Part shown: positions 57,676 through 64,000 of the stretch, in pieces | Layout of the letters: each line of letters begins with the position of its first letter | Numbering within the stretch: position 1 is the first letter of the stretch | Assembly (NCBI GenBank): GCA_003255065.1 | Contig: QAOA01001442.1 | Span: 27,552 to 91,551, forward strand | Reading direction: 5' to 3' | DNA length: 64,000 nucleotides | DNA from: Cercis canadensis | Lineage: Eukaryota; Streptophyta; Magnoliopsida; Fabales; Fabaceae | The notes under the pieces: generated by a model | Seen by the model: only the letters and a program-made list of their open reading frames with translations | The model's database searches: none | Told to the model about the DNA's origin: nothing | Translations under genes and position numbers: made by a program

Positions 57676-58215
57676 GGCTCTTTGATTATAATATTACATT
57701 TCAAAAACTTATTTATCAATTTATTACAATTTTAAAATTATTTACCTCGTTATTACACTTTTTTTCTTAAAAGAAAAGAAATGGTAGAGGGTGGGTTCTA
57801 TTGAACATGTCGCATCCCATGCGGCGTGTCCTCACTAGACATGCCATGTGGGATATGACATGTCCCAATTTGTCTTGTAGTGGCAGGCTTTTGAATTATG
57901 ATGAAAGAGAAAATGAAAGCATTTGAATTGAGGTAATGTAGCAACATGCCATAAGACAAGAGGTGAGTCCAGTGGGGACACGCCACATGGGATAAGGCGT
58001 GTTCCCCACAAATTAGGACACGCCACATCTCATGGGGCATGTCCAGTGGTGACACGTTGCATGAGATGCGACGTGTTAAGTGGGCCCACCCACTGCCATT
58101 TCTTCTTCTTTTTTTTTTTTTTTGAAAAAAAAGTATAATAACAAGGTAAATAGTTTTGAAAGTGTAATAAATTAATAAATAAATTTTTGAAGTGTAATAT
58201 TTCAGTCAAATAGCC
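57676..58215. mobile_element. 540 bp foldback element with 8 bp target duplication (hAT-like)
   Basis: Left GGCTCTTTGATTATAATATT and inverted right GGCTATTTGACTGAAATATT begin arms that stay similar for about 170 bp (AAAACTTATTTATCAATTTA, GAAATGGTAGAGGGTGGG versus GAAATGGCAGTGGGTGGG). Flanking ATGTGCTT (57668-57675) and ATGTGCTC (58216-58223) agree at 7 of 8. The interior is GC-richer, with several copies of (G/C)ACATG(C/T)C and ACACGCCACAT in both directions. No coding capacity; open frames on the minus strand come from these repeats. Confidence 0.72.
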
Positions 58216-58887
58216 ATGTGCTCTCTTAGGAAGTATGCAAGTTGAGCTTTAACAAAATAAATAAATAAAGGCATGCATATTTGTCAGAAAAATCAACTCT
58301 TTCTAAAGGTTTAAGCTCTTACTAGAAAGTCTACGAATAAATTTACAATTAATACATCCTGCACATAAAAATATTTTAGACTTAAAATGTGAACAAAGCA
58401 TAGGACTATTTTATTTCATACCAAAATTTAATTTGACTATAAGAAATGGGGATGATAGATTAAACTCTTAATCAAAAAGCAAATCAAAGGTTAAGCTATT
58501 AGAAAAATTTCTAATAATGATTTTGTTAGAAATATGATGTAGAAGAAAATGAAGAATATATTTTTATATGCTTAGAATTTGTATAGAACAACCGCCAGGT
58601 GTAGCAATTGAGCTTCATGTGGGACGAATATTGAGATATCAATAATTCGAACTCTGCTAGGAAACTCTGCAAGACAATGGGGTTTCAAGTATCCAAAACT
58701 CGATTGATAAAAATATTCTCCGCAAGTAATTGACTTTTAAGAAACTAGCTGCCTAACATTAGTTGATCAAGGCAATGCAACCACCTGAAATGTCAATGCA
58801 TTCTTAACAACGTACAGTAATCAATTACCAGTAGTGTTTTAACTTAGAAAAACAAAGAAACGTCATAGAGAAGGGTACTAAGAAATC
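58216..58887. other. Spacer, no gene seen
   Basis: AT-rich. I looked here on the minus strand for the rest of the FKBP gene (residues after ENV) and found none. Confidence 0.5.
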
Positions 58888-58891
58888 TCAC

Positions 58892-59196
58892 CATACATTT
58901 TCACGCTCTTTCTCACAAGTGTCATCACATAGTCTTGGCTTTTGCTCTGGGGGCAAACCAGCTCCTTTGGCATCAAATGAATTCATGAAGACACTTGAGA
59001 CTCCGAAAGCTAACCCAAGAAAGTCTCTACGTGAAATTGTATTAAAAGTAGCCATGCATTCTCTTGTCCTTGAGAATTTAAATTTCATATATGAGTTTGG
59101 GAATTCCACAATTGGATATCGAACTTTATCATAGGAAATGCCTTGTGAAGTGAAAGATAGACTTTTACAGGAAGTAGAGCCTATTGAAACGTACAC
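58892..59196 (-). pseudogene. Lone exon of a thylakoid-lumen FKBP16-type isomerase
   Basis: Minus strand reads MATFNTISRRDFLGLAFGVS (from 59055), SVFMNSFDAKGAGLPPEQKP, RLCDDTCEKEREN, then a donor-like TATG|GTGAGA at 58892/58891. The twin Arg followed by a hydrophobic run and an AxA-like site is a Tat thylakoid signal. AGLPPE(E/Q)KPRLCDD.CEKELENV is the start of the mature FKBP16-2/16-3 type lumen protein (peptidyl-prolyl isomerase, associated with the NDH complex in the 16-2 case). The isomerase domain itself is not found in the window. Upstream sequence stays open to 59196. Best seen as a duplicated exon; a real gene with a very long intron is excluded on the downstream side only as far as I could read. 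Confidence 0.6.
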
Positions 59197-59199
59197 AAT

Positions 59200-60318
59200 T
59201 TATTGAATAATTGAAGCTGAAGCACTGGTAATGAAGCTAATACTTTAACTATGCAGCAACGAAAATGGTTACGACAATCTGAACTCGCACAATATTGATG
59301 TCAACAATTCCATAGTAAATATTATATGAAATTTGACAAAATAAGAACTTATTCATTGGAAATTTTCAGCAAAAATAGCAGAATTAATATATATATAAAA
59401 AACAACTATACTCTGTTTACAGCAAAAAGAGTAGAATGAATTGAATCCCATAAAATCCTTTCTCCATTCAGCTCACAAAGCATCAATGTTAAACCAACTT
59501 ATACTAAAAATAATAAAAAGAGATGAGTTAAACCTGTAGCAAAGAGAAAAACGTTGTTGCTTTGACTTGCTTGCTTCTGGTTCACAACATGAACTGCACA
59601 AAGAGAAGGAAGAATGCTGCCTAATATGGAAGAAGAGAAGAAACCCATTTTCATTATAATTACAAGATTGTCACTACCTTTTCAATTGTTTTCATTATAA
59701 TTTCAAAATTGCCACTATGTTTTCACTTTTTTATTTCCTGTTTTCAATAATTGGAGAAGGAAACACTGGAAACAACTTTTTTGTGTTTCTAGATTTAGGC
59801 CCAATTTAAGAAATGTTTTCAACAAAACATTTTCATTAAACTCAATCAAACACATTTTCAAGCCAATTTCCTATTTTCATTGAAAATAGAAACAGGAAAT
59901 GACCAAAGCAAACAGGCCTTAAGAATCCCAACCCTCCCATGGGAATTATTTTGTGAGAAACTTGCCCAAAAATTATTTACAAGAATCCTATTTGCTTGGG
60001 AATGGTTTTTTCTTTTTTGAAATTTTGTACCAAACATAGGAATCTTAGTTTCTCAAATTGTGATTCTTAGGAAACTAAAAAAAAATCCCTATACCAAAAA
60101 TCCCTTATTGAATTAAAATTCTTCATCAAGATGTAGGTTCGTGCTACCATCAAAAACATACAGCAATTAAAAAAAAAAGGAAAAACCTAGATTCAATGAA
60201 TGTTCTTCAATTGGATCATTCATATTCCTTCTTCATCCTTTCCCTAGCTACTTATTGGTTTTCCTAGGGAAAGTTTCGATTTCAAAATGGGTATTGTCTT
60301 CCTCTGATGTGGGATTTA
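59200..60318. other. Spacer, no gene; AT-rich with weak foldback stretches
   Basis: 59630-59900 has repeated TTTTCATTATAATT and inverse-like ATTTTCATTGAAAAT words. Nothing coding. Confidence 0.4.
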
Positions 60319-60327
60319 TTTTCTTTA

Positions 60328-61596
60328 GAATAAAACCCTTTTTTCATCCTTGAAAGATAACATTAGTGACAATTTAGTCCTTGAATGTTCATTTTGTCCG
60401 CCAATTTAATCCTCTGCTAGGGGCCGTTAGTGAGACTTAACAGAAAATGTCATGTGACACGTTAAGTGATGACGTGACACCTTAAAAAAAAAAAAAGAAA
60501 ACTACTGACATGTCACTTTAAAAAAATTTATCTCTCTCATCTCTCATCTCTTTCTCTCAGAAGAGTTTCTTCGGAGCAAAATGAACAACTTGTCGTCCAG
60601 AACAAAATAGTCAAGAATAGGAGAAGTTTCTTTGGAGAATGACAATGCATATACTGATTCCTTGTTGGATGGAGGGTCACGATCTTCTTCCGGGTAGTGT
60701 TCGTATTCATAGAAAGGAGGACTAGGTGCTAGTTGCCAAGATTCACTGATGGGATCAAAAACTTCAAAAGCAAGGCCTTATGGGTTCAGCGAATGGAATC
60801 TAGAGATGGGGAGCGTGACGAAGAATGTATATGTGACCTTTAAGATTGGCCACCAATACAAATTTCCCATAACTGAGCAAAATATGAGAACGTGAGACTT
60901 TGGGCTTGTTGTCGGCGTTGAACTCGTAAACAAAGTTGGAATAGCCACCAGATTTAATTGCTAAAGATACATCATTGCACAAATCTTGATCTCTGAATTT
61001 ATCATATAATTTTACGCCGCCCAACAAATACACCTTATGCCCCAATTTCATGTGACGCAAACCCACGGTACAATTATCTTTCAAGAGTTCCAACCGGTAA
61101 CTGATGGGCGCTAGGGGTGGTAGTGGTGGAACAATTGCAAGTCGTTGAAGTACGTTTTGGATACCTTTAGCGGAGCTTTTCTCTATTTCTGATACATTAA
61201 ATCGCTCAGCAAGTTGCAATTGCCAACTCTATCTAGATGGATGCCCAGGAGATCCCCAGCTATCTCTAGAAAAAGAATTTCTACAACTTTTCCTATTTTA
61301 AGGCTATCCGGCGGAGAGAGAGAGAGAGATAAGAGAGATATTTTTTTAAAATTGTTTTTTAAGGTGACATGTCAGCAGATTTTTTTTTTTTTAAGGTGCC
61401 ACGTCATCACTTAATGGTCACGTCAACACTTAACGTGCTACGTGACATTTTCTGTTAAGTCTTACTAACAAATCATAGCGGAAGACTAAACTGGCGGACG
61501 GAATGAACATTTAAGGACTAAATTGTCACTAGAAATTAATGCAGGACTAAATTGTCACCAATGCCATCTTTTAAGGACGAAAAAAAGGTTTTACTC
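60328..61596. mobile_element. Pack-MULE: Mutator-type TIR element with captured gene fragment
   Basis: Left end GAATAAAACCCTTTTTTCAT and inverted right end GAGTAAAACCTTTTTTTTCG start arms that match for about 220 bp (GTGACAATTTAGTCCTTGAA, TTGTCCGCCA/CGTCCGCCA, GACTTAACAGAAAATGTCA, ATGACGTGACACCTTAAAA). The right arm has an extra ~30 bp with an internal repeat of GTGACAATTTAGTCCT and further insertions. Perfect 9 bp direct repeats TTTTCTTTA at 60319-60327 and 61597-61605. The ~790 bp interior is not transposase but a kelch-like gene piece on the minus strand. This is the definition of a Pack-MULE. Its ends match the small MITEs at 26976 and 53266. Confidence 0.88.
60575..61219 (-). pseudogene. 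Captured kelch/F-box-type gene fragment inside the Pack-MULE
   Basis: Minus-strand open frame 61219-60800 (139 residues) contains LRHMKLGHKVYLLGGVKLYD and SRSHILLSYGKFVLVANLKG. After a stop and frame change, a second frame gives GLAFEVFDPISESWQLAPSP, PPFYEYEHYPEED, ESVYALSFSKET and LDYFVLDDKLFILL down to about 60585. The pattern G.KVYLLGG ... FDP.S.SW..LPSPP ... is that of plant kelch-repeat or F-box-kelch proteins. No full kelch domain and no intact start or stop are present. The interior borders lie at the inner ends of the TIRs. The parental gene is not in the window; function of a chimeric transcript is unknown. Confidence 0.6.
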
Positions 61597-61619
61597 TTTT
61601 CTTTATTTTCTTTACTACC

Positions 61620-62800
61620 AATGAAATTTGGTTGCTACTCGCTTTCATGTTGCCTCTGCTTAGGATGATCTATTTGATATTGGGTATTTTCTATTTTGAT
61701 CAATTTCTACGTGTCTTTAATTCGCTATGTTCCTTCATGAAACAGAAAAAATATGTTTCCTTTCTACATGCTTTCATCTATTCGATGGAATCCCACAAGC
61801 ATTTAGAAATTCTAGTTGTGTCTCACAAAATGGCAGCATCTAAATGTTTGTTGAGTGACTTGCATCCCAACGATTTTGTGGCCTCAATGCCTATAAAGGT
61901 CAAGTGTTTTATTTCTTTGTTATATAGTTCCCTTCCTGGTGGGAATGTTTCTGCTTTGCACAGTTTGTTAGCATATTTATGTCTTCTTCTAAGCAAAGAA
62001 TACTGATGCTTATTTAGAAAAGAAGCACTTACAGTTATAAGTGACACTATAAGATAACCACAAGATCATAGTTTTCAAGTTTTGGTTTTCATGTCAAAGC
62101 ATGGCCCAAAAAAAAAAAATTATTGTCAAAGAGCAGAGAAATGCAGAAAGAAATTGATATGGTTTCAATAGAACACATATGATGTAATTGCTTATTTAGT
62201 GTGTTATTTATCTGCAAATGCATAATTTAATTTCAGAAATTGCAAAGATTGCTGACCTAGTTGCCTGATTCAGCATGTCTATTGTTTTATAATTTTGGTC
62301 TTATTATTAGCATGACAATTCTTGATAAACGTGTGACTATGGAAATTCATTTTGTCATTCTTCGTTATAGTTGCCTACATTAAGAAACCGAAATGCACTT
62401 TATAAATATTGAGAGTCATCAGAAGCCTTCAATATTTCTAATAATATTATCTTACAAAGTTTTAATCTTTTATTTGAGAAATCATTATCCCACTTCCACT
62501 TTTATGGTTATTTTTTTCTTCGTACTCCCTTTATGTGTAATCTGGATGTAGGTGTTTCAGCATTATCTGAAATTCGGCTTCGTTATGTACATATCTATAT
62601 CTATTTTTCTTTATGTATTTGGGTGACTTCTGGGAAAAGTTGATCATATAATTTTTTCCCCATTTTTTTATTTTTAATTTATACATGGCTCAATTTTGGT
62701 GGTTTTGAAGGCATGAAAGACCTATGTAAATGGCATGAAGATCCAACAGTACCTACATCTCCAATAATTCAAGGCTTACTAAACATAGCATGTTCTTCCA
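61620..62800. other. Spacer, no recognisable gene
   Basis: An open frame at 61632-62006 matches nothing I know and has ordinary AT-rich composition. The rest is AT-rich without repeats that I can pair. Confidence 0.4.
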
Positions 62801-63307
62801 TTCTCATATTAATTCGATGACAATTAAGGCACATTTACTCAGGTTTTCAAGAAAGAGTTCACAGTAGAGATATCAAAATATCCCAACATGAATTGTAAAG
62901 AAACCTTGTCTGAATATCTAAAGGGAACTATTCATGAAGCGTAGCTCCTATTGTAGCTTTTCAATTTAAAAGCCAGGTATTCAACTTATATTTTTCTCTA
63001 TGAATCATATTGTTCTTGAACAAACAAATTAAAAAAGAAAAATAGCTATTCACAACTTATTTATAAATTTGGGCACGAAGGCAAAACTCTGGAAGTTTTA
63101 AAACTAGCATAATTGCAGATAAATTGCTACTCAAAACAACTGATGACCATCCAGATTGCAGAGATACAATTAGATCTCCTAACATTTCATCCAAAAACAA
63201 AAGAAAAAACTAGAAAAAAAAAAAACCAAAAAGATAATTTGCTCCATAACATTTCAAATCTTAGAGAAGATGATATTATAGAGTTCTCAATTACTCATGC
63301 TGTCACG

Positions 63308-64000
63308 TTAATTCTTAAGGAAAACACTTGTCAGAACCGTCTTGCACTGCAAAGAGGCTTTCAACAGCTTCACACCCTGTATAAAAATTTTAGTGGAAAA
63401 GCGTACACATCAATTTATGATAAGTTGAAAAAACATAATCTTGAAGAAATGTAAGATACTTAAATAGTGAGTGTTGAAAACATACCTCAATCATGCCCAA
63501 ATGAACAACCTTTTCCTGCAGAGCACCAACCTCTTTGACATTAAACTTGTTGAGTAGAGTAATGCCAGAAATGGTTGACATTGGCTGTACATCAAGATCA
63601 TCCATTACCATGTAGGTTACCACACCTTTCACAAAACCACCATCACTAGAAGAAGCAGCCGCTGTTGCAACCTTTCTGCCAACATATGGTACTTCATAGA
63701 TCATATAACCCAGACACTGAGTACAAACATTCCTCTTATCATGTGTCACTCCATAGTTACAGAGTTTCCCACACATGTACAACTTTGGCGTCATTGATTC
63801 GTGGTCGGCATCAGTTGCGGGCATCAGAAGGGAGATTTCATATCAGTGGCCGAGAATGCAGCTCTTGGCTTCAACAGAAAGTCCTTGTTTTGGTCTGGTT
63901 GAATGTAACTTTCATTCAAATTTTCAATGCTCTCGTAGAGCTTTCCTAGGCTTCCCACCATGTCTTGCTTGGTTAGAAGCCTTACAACAGTACCAATTGG
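63308..64000 (-). pseudogene. Second DUF674 copy, frameshifted, runs off the window
   Basis: Exon 2 63376-63308 (acceptor ACAG|GGTG, reading GVKLLKASLQCKTVLTSVFL, KN, stop TAA) and exon 1 from 63486 (donor GAG|GTATG) to beyond 64000. It is ~85-90% like the gene at 50815-51641, including CNYGVTHDKRNVCTQC and YMVMDDLDVQPMS, but the second Cys pair reads CTQC rather than CPHC. A 5 bp insertion near 63840 (plus-strand TTTCATATCAGTGG versus CTTCAGTGG) shifts the frame and brings a stop just after SATDMKSPF. The 3' flank (62800-63290) is also duplicated from 50340-50800. Unless that insertion is a sequence error, it is a pseudogene. Confidence 0.82.

Overview
This window is nuclear DNA from a flowering plant, most likely a woody eudicot of the rosid group. 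The order (perhaps Fagales) is only a weak guess from protein flavour. Genes have GT-AG introns, intergenic DNA is AT-rich, and most of the sequence is transposon debris: Ty1/copia, Ty3-type LTR pieces, LINEs, CACTA, Mutator-like elements, many short foldback elements and one TRIM. Ten single N positions are present. Five of them sit exactly between two near-identical direct copies, which looks like overlapping contigs joined without merging.

Only three gene models look intact over the part visible. (1) The 3' part of a vacuolar-type beta-hexosaminidase (HEXO1-like, + strand, 144-4088). (2) A complete MAP kinase phosphatase 1 gene (MKP1, + strand, 41642-45687). (3) A two-exon DUF674 gene (- strand, 50815-51641). 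HEXO1 and MKP1 are immediate neighbours in Arabidopsis (At3g55260 and At3g55270, from memory), so the pair is a conserved block here pushed about 37 kb apart by insertions.

Layout. 0-4.3 kb: HEXO1 3' exons. 4.3-14.7 kb: a 10.35 kb element bounded by ~130 bp inverted repeats, holding a broken plant-mobile-domain (PMD) gene, a 49 bp minisatellite and nested Ty3-type LTR pieces. 15.0-17.6 kb: a TRIM next to a truncated copia element. 17.9-19.3 kb: two Mutator-type MITEs around a LINE RNase H relic. 19.4-24.7 kb: a decayed duplicate of HEXO1, itself split by an LTR fragment. 25.2-30.1 kb: a copia remnant with a MITE inside its RNase H, a threefold ~667 bp tandem repeat, and a small TIR element with a 7 bp target duplication. 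32.2-33.7 kb: a direct duplication around an N. 34.8-39.2 kb: a LINE relic split by a complete but internally deleted copia insertion (duplicated target CATGG). 41.0-45.7 kb: MKP1. 46-50.8 kb: no gene seen. 50.8-53.8 kb: DUF674 gene, two foldback elements, LINE relic, MITE, and an orphan DUF674 promoter with seven codons. 54.1-57.5 kb: LINE ORF1 fragment and a truncated CACTA element with a telomere-like block. 57.7-58.2 kb: hAT-like foldback. 58.9-59.1 kb: a lone exon of a thylakoid FKBP. 60.3-61.6 kb: a Pack-MULE carrying a kelch-type gene fragment. 63.3-64.0 kb: a second, frameshifted DUF674 copy.

I found no wholly new gene system. The strongest unusual object is the Pack-MULE at 60328-61596: it has a perfect 9 bp target duplication and shares its termini with at least four small MITEs here, so one Mutator-type family links gene capture to the local MITE load.
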